Source: CAVQCX01 sp963775335 (GTDB taxonomy: Bacteria; Pseudomonadota; Gammaproteobacteria; Chromatiales; Chromatiaceae). Taken from it: a stretch of DNA of 64,000 bases. The notes under the pieces are model-generated. The model did not search any database. It had not been told where the DNA came from and saw only the letters and a list, made by a program, of their open reading frames with translations. Positions 44,992 through 55,312 of the stretch are shown here, one piece after another. Within the stretch, counting starts at the first letter, position 1; the number at the start of each line of letters is the position of its first letter. Both the position numbers and the translations under genes were made by a program. The DNA lies in NCBI GenBank assembly GCA_963775335.1, contig CAVZIJ010000002.1, positions 434,001-498,000 of the forward strand, read 5' to 3'.

Positions 44992-46305
44992 TCAGCGCTC
45001 CCAGCGCAGCCCCACCCCGAGGGGCGCCTCGGCGTGAAACGGCTCGCACACCCAGAGGTCTGCCACCGCGACGAGGCGCTGCCCTGCGTAGACCAACGGG
45101 ACCCGCGCGCGGACCCAGGGCGGCACCCCGATCTCCTGCAACAGGCGCTTGAGGGTCTGGCTGTGCCGACGCCCCCGGGGGCGGCAGCGCTCTCCGCCGA
45201 CACGAAAGCGCACGCGTAACGGCTCCTTCGCCCAGAGCCCCGCGTCCACGCCCGCGACACCCCGGGCGGCGTGCAGCGCACCCCCGCCCGGCAGGACCAG
45301 CGGGCAATGCCCGTCCCACTCAAGCCCTTCAGTGACGCGCGGAGCATCGCGCGCTGTCTCCAGATACAGCACCCCCCGATAGCGCCGAATCTCCACCCCG
45401 GACCAGTGCACCCGGGGATTGCGGTCCGACGCGGCGCCAACCACCTCGCGCAGCACCAGATCGAGGCGGGCCGAGTCCGGCACCCGCTGCCCTCGGGAGC
45501 GGATCCAGCGGCGCAGCAGCGCCCGCGCCCCCGGCGGTGCCAGGCGCTCCACGGCGGCCAGCTCGAGCCCGCCGTCGGATCGGGCGGCCTGCGCGAGGTC
45601 AGCGTCTGCAAGGGAATCGATGAGCGCCTGGGCCTCGGCACAGTGCGCGGCGCTGCGCGACAGCGTCCGGTCCAAGGCGGGCCAGCGCCGGCGCAGCAAC
45701 GGGATCACCTCGCGACGCAGGAAGTTGCGATCGAACCGGGTGTCCTCGTTGCTGGGGTCCTCGATCCACGCCAATCCCTGCTCCCGCGCATAGGCCTGCA
45801 GCTCAGCTCGGCCAAACCCCAGCAGTGGACGCACCAGCCGTCCCGCACCCAAGGGCGCCTCGGCCGGCATGGCGGCCAGCCCGCTCGGCCCGCTACCCCG
45901 CAGCAGCTGCAGCAGCACGGTCTCAGCCTGGTCGTCGCGGTGCTGGGCGCTGAGCAGCACATCGCCCTCGGACAGCAGGGTTGCCAGGGCACGGTAACGG
46001 GCCTCCCGCGCGGCCGCCTCGGGGCTCTCGCCGGAGCCCGACGCGACGTCGACCCGCAGGGTTTGGACACCGACTCCCAGATCCCGGCCGAGACGCTCGC
46101 AAAACAGCTGCCAGCGCCCCGCATCGGGATGCAGGCCGTGGTGGACGTGCAGGGCGTCTACGGGAACGCCCAGGCGCTCGCGCAGGGTGGCCAGGGCATG
46201 CAGCAGCACCACGGAGTCCAGCCCGCCGCTCAGAGCGACGCGGTATCGCCGGGGCCAAGAGAACCGGGTCAGGGATTCGAGGAGTCGTTCGCTGGAAAAG
46301 CCCAT
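44992..46305 (-). CDS. tilS: tRNA(Ile)-lysidine synthase
   Basis: The product is 437 residues. The N-type PP-loop motif is VALSGGLDSVVLLHAL (SGGxDS). DALHVHHGLHPDAG, LSAQHRDDQAETVLLQLLRG and FGRAELQAYAREQGLAWIEDPSNED are hallmark TilS segments. The C-terminal domain has LKRLLQEIGVPPWVRARVPLVY. It converts the wobble cytidine of tRNA-Ile(CAU) to lysidine and is essential. It lies downstream of accA. Confidence 0.94.
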   Translation of the reverse strand: MGFSSERLLESLTRFSWPRRYRVALSGGLDSVVLLHALATLRERLGVPVDALHVHHGLHPDAGRWQLFCERLGRDLGVGVQTLRVDVASGSGESPEAAAREARYRALATLLSEGDVLLSAQHRDDQAETVLLQLLRGSGPSGLAAMPAEAPLGAGRLVRPLLGFGRAELQAYAREQGLAWIEDPSNEDTRFDRNFLRREVIPLLRRRWPALDRTLSRSAAHCAEAQALIDSLADADLAQAARSDGGLELAAVERLAPPGARALLRRWIRSRGQRVPDSARLDLVLREVVGAASDRNPRVHWSGVEIRRYRGVLYLETARDAPRVTEGLEWDGHCPLVLPGGGALHAARGVAGVDAGLWAKEPLRVRFRVGGERCRPRGRRHSQTLKRLLQEIGVPPWVRARVPLVYAGQRLVAVADLWVCEPFHAEAPLGVGLRWER

Positions 46306-46396
46306 CGGGAGCGGCCTGGGACAGGATGGGTAGGCGCCTGTCGATGAGATGGGACTGTCCTACTGCGGAATAGCGGATGTCGGCAGCCCACCGGCG

Positions 46397-47356
46397 TCAA
46401 CCGCCGCTGAACTGACCGTAGCGCATCAGGCGCTCGTAGCGGCTTTCGAGCAGCTTGTCCACGGAGACGGCGTCGATGCGGTCGAGCGCCTCGACCAGGG
46501 CAGCCTTGAGGCTGCGGGCCGCGGCATCGGGGTCGCGGTGGGCGCCCCCCAGGGGCTCGGGAACGATCTCGTCGATCAACGCCAGATCCTTGAGCCGATC
46601 CGAGGTGATGGCCATGGCCTCGGCCGCCAGGGAGGCCTTGTCCGCACTCTTCCACAGGATCGAGGCGCAGCCCTCCGGCGAGATCACCGAATAGGTGCTG
46701 TACTGCAGCATCATGACTCGGTCGCCCACGCCGATGGCCAGCGCCCCGCCGGAGCCGCCCTCCCCCATGATGGTGCAGATGACCGGGGTCTTGAGTCCCG
46801 ACATGATCTGCAGGTTCCGGGCGATGGCCTCGCTCTGTCCCCGCTCTTCCGCGTCCACCCCCGGGTAGGCCCCGGGCGTGTCGATAAAGGTCAGGACCGG
46901 CAGCTTGAACCGCTCGGCGGTGCACATTAGGCGCATCGCCTTGCGATAGCCCTCCGGCTTGGGCATGCCGAAGTTGCGGTAGATCTTCTCCTTGGTGTCG
47001 CGCCCTTTCTGGTGCCCGATCGCCATCACGGAGCGGCCATCGAGCCGCGCGAGACCGCCGACGATGGCGTGGTCGTCGGCGAAGGCGCGGTCGCCGTGCA
47101 GCTCGTGGAACTCGTCGAACAGCCGGCTCGTGTAGTCGAGCATGTAGGGGCGTAACGGGTGGCGCGACAGCTGGGAGATCTGCCAGGGAGTCAGGCTGGC
47201 GAAGATCGACTCGGTCAGGCTGCGGCTCTTGTTCTGCAGCCTCTGCACCTCCTCCTGGATGTTGACCTCGGCGTCGTCTCCGACCAGGCGCAGCTCTTCG
47301 ATCTTCGCCTCGAGCTCTGCGATAGGTTGCTCAAAATCGAGGAAATTCAGGTCCAT
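46397..47356 (-). CDS. accA: Acetyl-CoA carboxylase carboxyltransferase subunit alpha
   Basis: The product is 319 residues. It starts MDLNFLDFEQPIAELEAKIE and has HELHGDRAFADDHAIVGG, GRDTKEKIYRNFGMPKPEGYRKA, LTFIDTPGAYPGVDAEERGQ and GEGGSGGALAIGVGD, all diagnostic. With AccD it transfers carboxyl from biotin to acetyl-CoA for fatty-acid synthesis. The dnaE-accA-tilS order is typical of gammaproteobacteria. Confidence 0.96.
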   Translation of the reverse strand: MDLNFLDFEQPIAELEAKIEELRLVGDDAEVNIQEEVQRLQNKSRSLTESIFASLTPWQISQLSRHPLRPYMLDYTSRLFDEFHELHGDRAFADDHAIVGGLARLDGRSVMAIGHQKGRDTKEKIYRNFGMPKPEGYRKAMRLMCTAERFKLPVLTFIDTPGAYPGVDAEERGQSEAIARNLQIMSGLKTPVICTIMGEGGSGGALAIGVGDRVMMLQYSTYSVISPEGCASILWKSADKASLAAEAMAITSDRLKDLALIDEIVPEPLGGAHRDPDAAARSLKAALVEALDRIDAVSVDKLLESRYERLMRYGQFSGG

Positions 47357-47505
47357 CGACGAATGATACCGGAACCCCTTTTTCAGTTACATAGCGGGGG
47401 GCCGTGGCACCCGCAAACTCCCTCGGGCAGCTAGGTTGAAAGAACGGCCGATGCACCAGGGGCTGCGCAGGATGCCGGCAAGGAACGAACCGCATCGATC
47501 GCGAA

Positions 47506-50500
47506 TCATCCGCCCCTCGTCCCCCCGATCCTGCGCCGATCGTAATCCACCTGCACCCGCTCCAGGCCGAGGAAGCGCGACAGACGGTGCAGCAGCTCGT
47601 CGTTGGGATGAGCCCGCCAGGTGTCGCCGAGGACCAGCTCTGCGCGTGCGCCTCGACCGCGATAAGAGACGGTGACCGGACAGGGTCCCCCTCGGTAAGG
47701 GGCCAGGATCTCGGCCAGCTGCTCCGCCAGCGCCTGCGGCCCGAGCCCCCGGGCATCGGCCCAGTCGGCGCCGAGAGACAGCTGCAGCCGCGCGGCGTAG
47801 GCCGCCCGCGCCTGCTCGAATTCGAACACCTGGTCGACGCGCAGGCCGAGGCCGCCGCGATACTCGTCACGGGACAGGTTGCCCGCGACCACCAGGATCT
47901 TGTCCTGCACCAGCAGATCCCGGTGAGCCTCGTAGACCTCGGAGAACAACGCGGCCTCGATGCGCCCGGTGCGGTCGTCGAGCACCACCGAGCCCATGCG
48001 CCCGCGCGGAGTCTGGCTGTGGCGCACCCCCATGACCAGACCGGCTACCACCACGGGCTGGCGCGCGCCGTAGCGTCGCTCCTCCTCGGGCAGCGCCAGA
48101 TCCCCGATCCGGGAGCTGACCACGGAGACGAGCTCGGTCGCATAACGGTCGATGGGGTGCCCCGTCAGGTAGAGCCCCAGGGTCTCGCGCTCGCCTTGGA
48201 GGCGCTGCTCGTCCTCCCACTCCTCGTCCTCCGGGGGGACCAGCTGGACGTCGGGCACCGGGGGCTCGGCGGCCCCCCCCCGAACAGATCGCTCTGTCCG
48301 GCACTCTGGTTCTGTTCGTGCTGCTCGGCGAGCTTCAGCGCCAGGGGCAGCTGCATCGCCAGGGTGCGCCGATTCGGCCCCAGGCCGTCCAGGGCGCCGG
48401 AGCGGATCAGGGTCTCGAGCACCCGGCGGTTGGCCTTGCGCAGGTCGATGCGGCGGCAGAATTCGAACAGGTCCCTGAAGGGGCCCGCGCCGCCGCGCGC
48501 CGCCAGGATCCCCTCGATGGCCGCCTGCCCGACCCCTTTGATCGCCCCCAGGCCGTATACCACCGTGCGCTCGTCGGCGACGGTGAACATGTAGTCCGAG
48601 CGGTTGACGTCCGGGGGCTCCACCCCGAGCCCCATGGAGCGGCACTCCTCGATGAAGTTGACCACCTTGTCGGTGTTGTCCATGTCCGAGGACAGCACCG
48701 CGGCCATGAAGGCCGCCGGGTGATGGGCCTTGAGCCAGAGGGTCTGGTAAGCCACCAGGGCATAGGCGGCGGAGTGGGACTTGTTGAACCCGTACCCCGC
48801 GAACTTCTCCATCAGGTCGAAGATGTACGAGGCAGTCTGCTCCTCGACCCCCCGCTTGAGGGCGCCCTCCATGAAGATCGCCCGCTGCTTGGCCATCTCC
48901 TCGGGCTTCTTCTTGCCCATGGCCCGGCGCAGCAGGTCGGCGCCGCCGAGCGTGTAGCCCGCAAGCACCTGGGCGATCTGCATCACCTGCTCCTGATACA
49001 AGATCACGCCGTAGGTGGCTTTGAGAATCGGCTCCAGGTCCGGGTGCGGGTATTCGACCTTGGCCCGCCCGTGCTTGCGGTTGATGAAGTCGTCCACCAT
49101 GCCCGACTGCAGTGGGCCGGGGCGAAACAGCGCCACCAGCGCGGTGATGTCGTCGAAGCAGTCCGGCTGCAGCTTCTTGATCAGCTCCTTCATGCCGCGG
49201 GATTCGAGCTGGAACACCGCGGTGGTCTCGGCACTCTTGAGCAGCCGGAACGACTTGTCGTCATCGGTCGGAACGCGCGAGATGTCCAGGGCCGGCTCGC
49301 CCGAGGCGAGGCGGCGGCTCACCGCCTTGACCGCCCAGTCGATGATGGTGAGGGTACGAAGCCCCAGGAAATCGAACTTCACCAGCCCCACCTGCTCGAA
49401 CGTCGTCCTTGTCGAACTGGGTGACCAGGTTCTCGCCGCCGGCCTCGCAGTAGAGTGGCGTGAAGTCGGTCAGCTTGCCCGGGGCGATCACCACACCGCC
49501 GGCGTGCTTGCCCGCGTTTCGGGCAACGCCCTCCAGGGAGCGGGCCATGTCGATGAGCTGGGTCACCTCCTCGTCGCTCTCGTAGAGCTCGCGCAGGTCG
49601 TCGCTGTCGACGAGTGCCTTCTCCAGGGTCATGCCGAGCTCGAAGGGCACCAGCTTGGCGATCCGGTCCACGAAGCCATAGGGGTGGCCGAGCACGCGCC
49701 CGACGTCGCGCACCACCGCGCGGGCGGCCATGGTGCCGTAGGTGATGATCTGCGAGACCGAGTCGCGCCCGTACTTGCCCGCCACGTACTCGATCACGCG
49801 GTCGCGGTTGTCCATGCAGAAGTCCACGTCGAAGTCCGGCATGGACACGCGCTCGGGGTTGAGAAAGCGCTCAAACAGGAGATCGTGCTCCAGGGGATCG
49901 AGATCGGTGATCTTGAGCGCGTATGCCACCAGGGACCCGGCTCCCGAGCCGCGGCCCGGCCCCACCGGAATCCCGTTGTCCTTGGCCCACTGGATGAAGT
50001 CGGCGACGATCAGGAAGTAGCCTGGGAAGCCCATGCGGATGATCACGTCCAGCTCGGTCTCCAGGCGCTCCTCGTAGGCCCGGCGCCGCTGGACGCTAGC
50101 CGTCGCCGCGGGACCGAGGATGCGCTCCAGCCGCCAGGCGAGCCCACGACGGGCCTCCTGGCGAAAGAAGTCGCCCTCGCTCATGCCCTCGGGGACCGGA
50201 AAATCCGGCAGGAAATTCTTGCCCAGGGTGAGGCCGAGATTGCAGCGCCGGGCGATCTCCACGCTGTTGGCGAGCGCCTCGGGGATGTCGGCGAACAGCT
50301 CCTCCATCTCCCCGGGGGTACGCAGGTACTGGGCCTCGCTGTAGCTGCGGGGGCGGCGGGGGTCGTCCAGGGTGCGCCCCTCGTGGATGCACACCCGCAC
50401 CTCGTGGGCCTCGAACTCCGCGGGCGTCAGGAACCGCACGTCGTTGGTGGCCACCACCGCCACGCCGGTCTCGGCGGCCAGGGCGACGCTCTCGTGCAGG

Positions 50501-51039
50501 CAGTCCTCTTCGCCCTCCCGAGCGGTGCGGTGCAGCTCCAGGTAGAAACGGTCGTCAAACAGCCGCACCCAGCCCTCCAGCAGGGCACGGGCGCGCTCGG
50601 GGTGACCGAGCAGCAGCGCTCGTCCCACGTCGCCCTCGCGCCCGCCCGACAGCGCGATCAGACCTTCGCAGGCGCCCTCCAACCAGGGGCGGTCCAACAT
50701 GGGGCGACCCAGGTGCTGTCCCTCCCGATAGCCCCGGGAGATCAGCTCGGTAAGGTTGCGATAGCCCCGCTCGCTCTGGGCCAGGAGCACCAGCCGGAAG
50801 GGCTTGTTGGGGTCGTCCTCGTCGCGCAGCCAGCAATCCACGCCGACGATGGGCTTGATCCCGGCCGCAAGCGCGGCCTTGTAGAAGCGCACCATGGCGA
50901 ACAGATTGAACTGATCGGTCAGCGCCACCGCCGGCATGCCGGCCGCGGCGGCCGCGGCCACCAGTGGCTTGACCCGGACCAGCCCGTCGACCAGGGAGTA
51001 CTCGGAGTGGACCCGCAGATGAACGAACTTAGGCTGCAT
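47506..51039 (-). CDS. dnaE: DNA polymerase III alpha subunit (frame broken twice in this consensus)
   Basis: The product spans three frames and would be 1177 residues, the normal size. The PHP domain starts MQPKFVHLRVHSEYSLVDGL. The polymerase core has GPGRGSGAGSLVAYALKIT and the catalytic acidic motif MPDFDVDFC. The C-terminal OB domain has VVVAGLVMGVRHSQT. Break one is at 49398-49404, where GACGTC has gained a base between QFDKDD and VEQVGLVKFDFLG. Break two is the C9 run 48273-48281, where one base is missing before AAEPPVPDVQLVP. Since this is the essential replicative polymerase and the two shifts compensate in length, both are most likely consensus errors. Confidence 0.92.
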
Positions 51040-51169
51040 CCCCTCAAGCGTCGGCGGCGATGGGAAGTGCCCAATCTAACGCCCGCCGTCCCGCCGGGCA
51101 ACCGGGCATGGCATCAGGTAGCGGCCGCGCTAAAACCTGACGGTCTCGGCGGCTCGGTGGGGTCCTTTC

Positions 51170-51237
51170 GGCGGGATGCGCTGCGCTTTCCCGCCCTACC
51201 AGCTTTCGGGGGGATGCGCGGCGCTTTCCTGCCCTAC
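51170..51237. repeat. Two REP-like palindromes of the second family
   Basis: Copy one (51170-51199) is GGCGGGATGCGCTGCGCTTT then CCCGCCCTAC; copy two (51208-51237) is a variant with GGGGGGATGCG. They lie between the 3' end of zwf and the start of dnaE, where the dnaE promoter must also be. Confidence 0.75.
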
Positions 51238-51259
51238 CAACTTTCGGCGGGGTCAGACC

Positions 51260-52789
51260 TCAGGACGGCGCATCCAAAATCATCTCGGTCGGATTGAGCC
51301 AGCTGCGCCCGTCTCGGGCGAGCAGGGCCCCGGCCGCGTGGGGCCCCCAGCTGCCGGCCGGATAGTTGGGAAAATCCCGGGCCGGGCTGTCGGCCCAGAC
51401 TTCCAACAGGGGGCCGAGCAGGCGCCAGGCCGCTTCGACCTGGTCGGCCCGCATGAACAACGTCGCATCGCCGATCATGGCGTCCCACAGCAGGGTCTCG
51501 TAGGCGGCGGGACATTCGGTGCGAAAGGCCTCGCGGTAGCTGAAGCGCATGTTCACGGGGCTCAGACGCAGCACAGCCCCCGGCTCCTTGGCCACGAACT
51601 TGAGCACTATGCCCTCCTCCGGCTGGATCCGAATGACCAGCCGTGCCGGCTCGACGTTCAGACCCGATTCGGCCGGAAAAGCGCGGTGTGGGACATCTTT
51701 GAAACGCACCGAGATCTCCGAGACGGCCGCCGCCATCCGCTTGCCCGTACGCAGATAGAAGGGCACCTCCTGCCAACGCCAGTTGTCCACCTGGAGCTTC
51801 AGCGCCGCGAAGGTCTCGGTCCCGGACTGCGGATCGACCGACGGCTCTGCGCGATAGCCGGCCACCCGCGCGGCACCCAGCTGGCCAGGCCCATACTGCC
51901 CCCGGGCGGCGACCTGTCCCACGTCGTCCCGGGAGATCGGGCGTAGGGCCCGGAGGACCTCCAGCTTCTTGCCCCGGATATCTTCCGCCTCGTAGGCCAC
52001 GGGGGGCTCCATGGCGACCAGGCAAAGGAGCTGCAACAGATGATTCTGGACCATGTCGCGCAACGCACCGGCGTGCTCGTAGAAGGCGCCGCGGTGCTCC
52101 ACTCCCAGGGTCTCCGCCACCGTGATCGCGACGTGGTCGACATAGCGGCGATTCCAGACGGGCTCGAACATCGGATTGGCAAAACGCAGGGCGAGGATAT
52201 TCTGGACCGTCTCCTTGCCCAGAAAGTGATCGATGCGGAACACCTGCCGCTCGGCGAAGTGCTTGCCGATGGCGCGGTCGATCGCGCGGAACGATTCCAG
52301 ATCCTGGCCCAACGGCTTCTCCACCACCAGCCGGGTGCGCTCGCGCTGGCGCGCAAGGCCCGCCCCGCCAAGCCCGGCCGCAATGGGGGTGAACAGCGAC
52401 GGCGGGGTGGCCATGTAGAACAGCTGCTCGCTGTGCACCGCCCAGGTGCTGTCCTGTTCGGTCAGCCTTCGCGCGAGGGCCGTATAGGCCTGCGCGTCCG
52501 TCAGGTCCATCTGGAGATAGCGGATATGCGCCGCGAATGCCTGCCAGTCCGCCTCGGCCGGGGGACCCCTGCGCGAGTAGCTGGTCACCCCCCCGAGGAA
52601 CCGGTCCCGCAGCGCCTCGTCCGCCCAATCGAGCCGGTCGACCCCGAGCAGCAGGAAGCGCTCGGGCAGTCGAGCGTCCAGATACAGGTTGTAAAGCGCA
52701 GGCAGAATGAGGCGCTGGGAGAGGTCACCGGCAGCACCGAAGAGCACCAACTGGGTGGCCGGAAGGGTGGTACGCGGATTCTGGGTCAT
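51260..52789 (-). CDS. zwf: Glucose-6-phosphate 1-dehydrogenase
   Basis: The product is 509 residues. The coenzyme site is LVLFGAAGDLSQRLILPALY, the active-site motif is RIDHFLGKETVQNI, and the substrate lysine region is VVEKPLGQDL. PFYLRTGKRMA is also conserved. It oxidises glucose-6-phosphate to 6-phosphogluconolactone and yields NADPH. No pgl or edd gene is adjacent. It lies upstream of dnaE on the same strand. Confidence 0.95.
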   Translation of the reverse strand: MTQNPRTTLPATQLVLFGAAGDLSQRLILPALYNLYLDARLPERFLLLGVDRLDWADEALRDRFLGGVTSYSRRGPPAEADWQAFAAHIRYLQMDLTDAQAYTALARRLTEQDSTWAVHSEQLFYMATPPSLFTPIAAGLGGAGLARQRERTRLVVEKPLGQDLESFRAIDRAIGKHFAERQVFRIDHFLGKETVQNILALRFANPMFEPVWNRRYVDHVAITVAETLGVEHRGAFYEHAGALRDMVQNHLLQLLCLVAMEPPVAYEAEDIRGKKLEVLRALRPISRDDVGQVAARGQYGPGQLGAARVAGYRAEPSVDPQSGTETFAALKLQVDNWRWQEVPFYLRTGKRMAAAVSEISVRFKDVPHRAFPAESGLNVEPARLVIRIQPEEGIVLKFVAKEPGAVLRLSPVNMRFSYREAFRTECPAAYETLLWDAMIGDATLFMRADQVEAAWRLLGPLLEVWADSPARDFPNYPAGSWGPHAAGALLARDGRSWLNPTEMILDAPS

Positions 52790-52837
52790 TGCATTGAGCC
52801 TTATGTCGGTAATGTCCGCAAAGCGCTCGCGGCGCGC

Positions 52838-53395
52838 TCAAAGCCCCATGGTGAGCACGAGAGCCCCCTGGTCGACGACTACGCTCTTCAACGTCATTCG
52901 CGCAGCCAATTGCCGGATGTCAGTGTCCTTGAGCGAATAGACGGGATGGCTGAGCGCGTGCTCCGCGATGGCCGTGCCGAGGGCCGCTCTCAGGCGTTTG
53001 GTCTGACGGGTCGACAGGCCCTCCACGTTCAGGTTCTCGATGACCGGATCGCTGAGGAAGAAGGACCCACTGTCGGAGACATATGAGAGCCCGGTGCTGA
53101 AATCCAGGGAGCCCCGGAAAGGGCCGCGCTGCCGGGCCAGACCGAGGCTCAGCTCGAAATCAAGCGCCACGCCGATTCGCCCGGAGCCGTTGTCCAGGTG
53201 CACCCGCGGGTGCTCGAGGGTCAGCCCGAAGATGCCCATGTAGCTCTGGGTTCGAGGAAAACGCTTGTCGAGCTTCTCCTGAAGCTGGGCCTCGGAGATA
53301 CGCACCTGGTGCCCCTCACCGCTCATGTACTGACAGCCGCCGGTCGCAGCGGCGATCAGCCATACCAGAAACAGGGCCAGTGCCTTCTTTGCCAT
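52838..53395 (-). CDS. DUF1439 family lipoprotein (YceB-like)
   Basis: The product is 185 residues from the ATG at 53395 (MAKKALALFLVWLIAAATGG followed by Cys), a lipoprotein signal with a lipobox-like ATGGC. The mature part has ISEAQLQEKLDKRFPRTQSY and GSGRIGVALDFELSLG, typical of DUF1439. It is probably anchored to a membrane with its domain in the periplasm. The function is unknown. It lies between an MFS gene and zwf on the same strand. Confidence 0.82.
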   Translation of the reverse strand: MAKKALALFLVWLIAAATGGCQYMSGEGHQVRISEAQLQEKLDKRFPRTQSYMGIFGLTLEHPRVHLDNGSGRIGVALDFELSLGLARQRGPFRGSLDFSTGLSYVSDSGSFFLSDPVIENLNVEGLSTRQTKRLRAALGTAIAEHALSHPVYSLKDTDIRQLAARMTLKSVVVDQGALVLTMGL

Positions 53396-53429
53396 CACGC
53401 CTCCCATGTGCGGGCATCCCCGCGACCAA

Positions 53430-54662
53430 TCATCCCACCCGCAGACGCGGCGAGCTATGCCCGACGCTCAACCCCAGGGCCGCCAACGCGGCAAAGCCCG
53501 CACCGGTCAGAAAGGTCGCGGACGCACCGAACGTGCTCCAGAGCGCGCCCGCCACCAGGCTGGCCAGCAGCAGCGCTGCGCCGCTGACCAGGTTGAAGAT
53601 GCCGAAGGCCGTGCCGCGCAATTCCGACGGGGCCGCATCGGCAACCAGCTTGGAGAACAGCCCCTGGGTGAGCCCCATGTGCAGCCCCCAGAGTGCGGCC
53701 CCGCCAAGGGCCTGGGCGGGCGAGGCCGCGACCGACAGCACCAGGTCCGACACAATCAGCGTCGCGAGCCCCGCGAGCAGGACCGCCCGCCGGCTCATTC
53801 GGTCAGCGGCAGCCCCGGCCGGGTAGGCGACGGCCGCGTAGACGAGGTTCATCACGATCAGCACCATCGGCACCCGACCGAGCGCCAGCCCCACCTCCTG
53901 GACCCGCAGCACCAGGAAGGCCTCGCTGAAGCGCGCCAGCGTGAACAGCGTGCCAAGCCCGACGACCAGCCAGTAACCAGGCTCCAGGCGCCGGGCACTC
54001 GCCAGGCTCCAGGGCCGCCCGAGCCGCCCCGAGCCGGAGCGCTCGGGCTCGTGAACCGCCAAGGCGAGCAGGGCCACCGCGAGGAGCGCCGGCACCACGG
54101 CGGCCCAGAGCACCGCCCTGATATCGTTCGCAAGCCAGGCCATCAGGGCAAGCGCCGACAGAGGCCCGACGAACGCGCCGACCGAGTCGAGCGCCTGGCG
54201 CAGCCCATAGGCCGCCCCACGCCTCCCCTCCGGCGTGATGTCCGCCACGAGTGCATCGCGCGGCGCACCTCGGATGCCCTTGCCGACGCGGTCGACGAAA
54301 CGCGCGACGAACACCCACAGCATGGAGGCCGCCAACGGAAACACCGGCTTGCTCAGGGCCGCGAGCCCGTATCCCAGGACCACCGGAAGCTTGCGCCGGC
54401 CCAGGTAGTCGCTCAGGGCACCGGAGAAGACCTTGCTGATCGCAGCGGTCGCCTCGGCAACCCCTTCCACCAAGCCGATCGTGAGCATCGAGGCGCCGAG
54501 CACGTCGGCCATGAATACGGGCAGCAGGCTGTGGACCAGCTCGGAGGAGCTGTCCATGAGCAGAGAGCCGAAGCCCAGCACCCAGACCCCCCTGGGAATC
54601 CCTGGCACAGCCGCGGTCTGGACAGGCGATCCAGTGCCGGGGCTCGGAGGCGGGGCATTCAT
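53430..54662 (-). CDS. Major facilitator superfamily transporter
   Basis: The product is 410 residues from the ATG at 54662; the open frame extends upstream but lacks similarity. Twelve hydrophobic segments are predicted. The MFS loop motif appears as GALSDYLGRRKLPVVLGYG and again as GAAADRMSRRAVLLAGLA. DRVGKGIRGAPRDALVADIT identifies a common but uncharacterised MFS subgroup. The substrate is unknown. Confidence 0.85.
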   Translation of the reverse strand: MNAPPPSPGTGSPVQTAAVPGIPRGVWVLGFGSLLMDSSSELVHSLLPVFMADVLGASMLTIGLVEGVAEATAAISKVFSGALSDYLGRRKLPVVLGYGLAALSKPVFPLAASMLWVFVARFVDRVGKGIRGAPRDALVADITPEGRRGAAYGLRQALDSVGAFVGPLSALALMAWLANDIRAVLWAAVVPALLAVALLALAVHEPERSGSGRLGRPWSLASARRLEPGYWLVVGLGTLFTLARFSEAFLVLRVQEVGLALGRVPMVLIVMNLVYAAVAYPAGAAADRMSRRAVLLAGLATLIVSDLVLSVAASPAQALGGAALWGLHMGLTQGLFSKLVADAAPSELRGTAFGIFNLVSGAALLLASLVAGALWSTFGASATFLTGAGFAALAALGLSVGHSSPRLRVG

Positions 54663-54759
54663 AGGGCGCGGATCTTGGATCCCATGGGCATCAGACCCGC
54701 GAGTTTCCGCCCGGTTCACCGCAGGCCGCCGGGAGCGGGCCGACGCGGGGTCCGGGGTC

Positions 54760-55234
54760 TCAGCCCAGCCGCAGCTGCTCCAGGCTGGCGTGCGCCGGGC
54801 CTCCGCCGATATCCGGGACCAAACGCAGCTCGAGCGCATTGACTCCCACGAGGTCGACCCGGTATTCCTCGACCTCCCGGACCGTCCCGGGCGGGCTGAA
54901 ATGGTATTGCTGGCGCACGATGTCCCGGTAGGACCGGCCCCGGTCGGAGGACCAGCGCAGGACGAGCTCCTGGGTGCGCTCCTCGGCGGGCTCCGCGAAC
55001 ACCAGCCGGATCTGGCTCAGGCGGACCGGCTGATCAAACAACAGACGTAAGACCTGTGGGCCCGGGCCCGCCGCTCGCCAGCCGGGCGTGCCCCGCTCCA
55101 GCAGCGCCGATTCGATCGGATGCATGGGGTCCTCCGACGTGATCTGCGCCTCGGCCAGTCGCTCGAACGTCCAGCCAGCCCTCGGCGGGCGCCCCGTTTT
55201 CAACGCCGTCTTTCTCGATGATCCTCTTACGCAT
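54760..55234 (-). CDS. Hypothetical protein with galactose-binding-like (discoidin-type) fold, frame broken
   Basis: The ATG at 55234 has GGAGGGG seven bases upstream and starts MRKRIIEKDG. The frame breaks at 55165-55171, where GACGTC has an extra base; removing it gives WLDVERLAEAQITSEDPMHP and a 157-residue protein. The C-terminal part (QVLRLLFDQPVRLSQIRLVF, YRVDLVGVNALELRLVPDI) looks like a jelly-roll carbohydrate- or protein-binding fold. No signal peptide was seen. The family was not recognised with confidence. Confidence 0.6.
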
Positions 55235-55312
55235 GGCAAACCCCTCCAATCCAGATCTTGCGCCGCGGGAGCCCGGAGGTCCCCACGGTCCCACGCCGCC
55301 TTCGCTCTACTC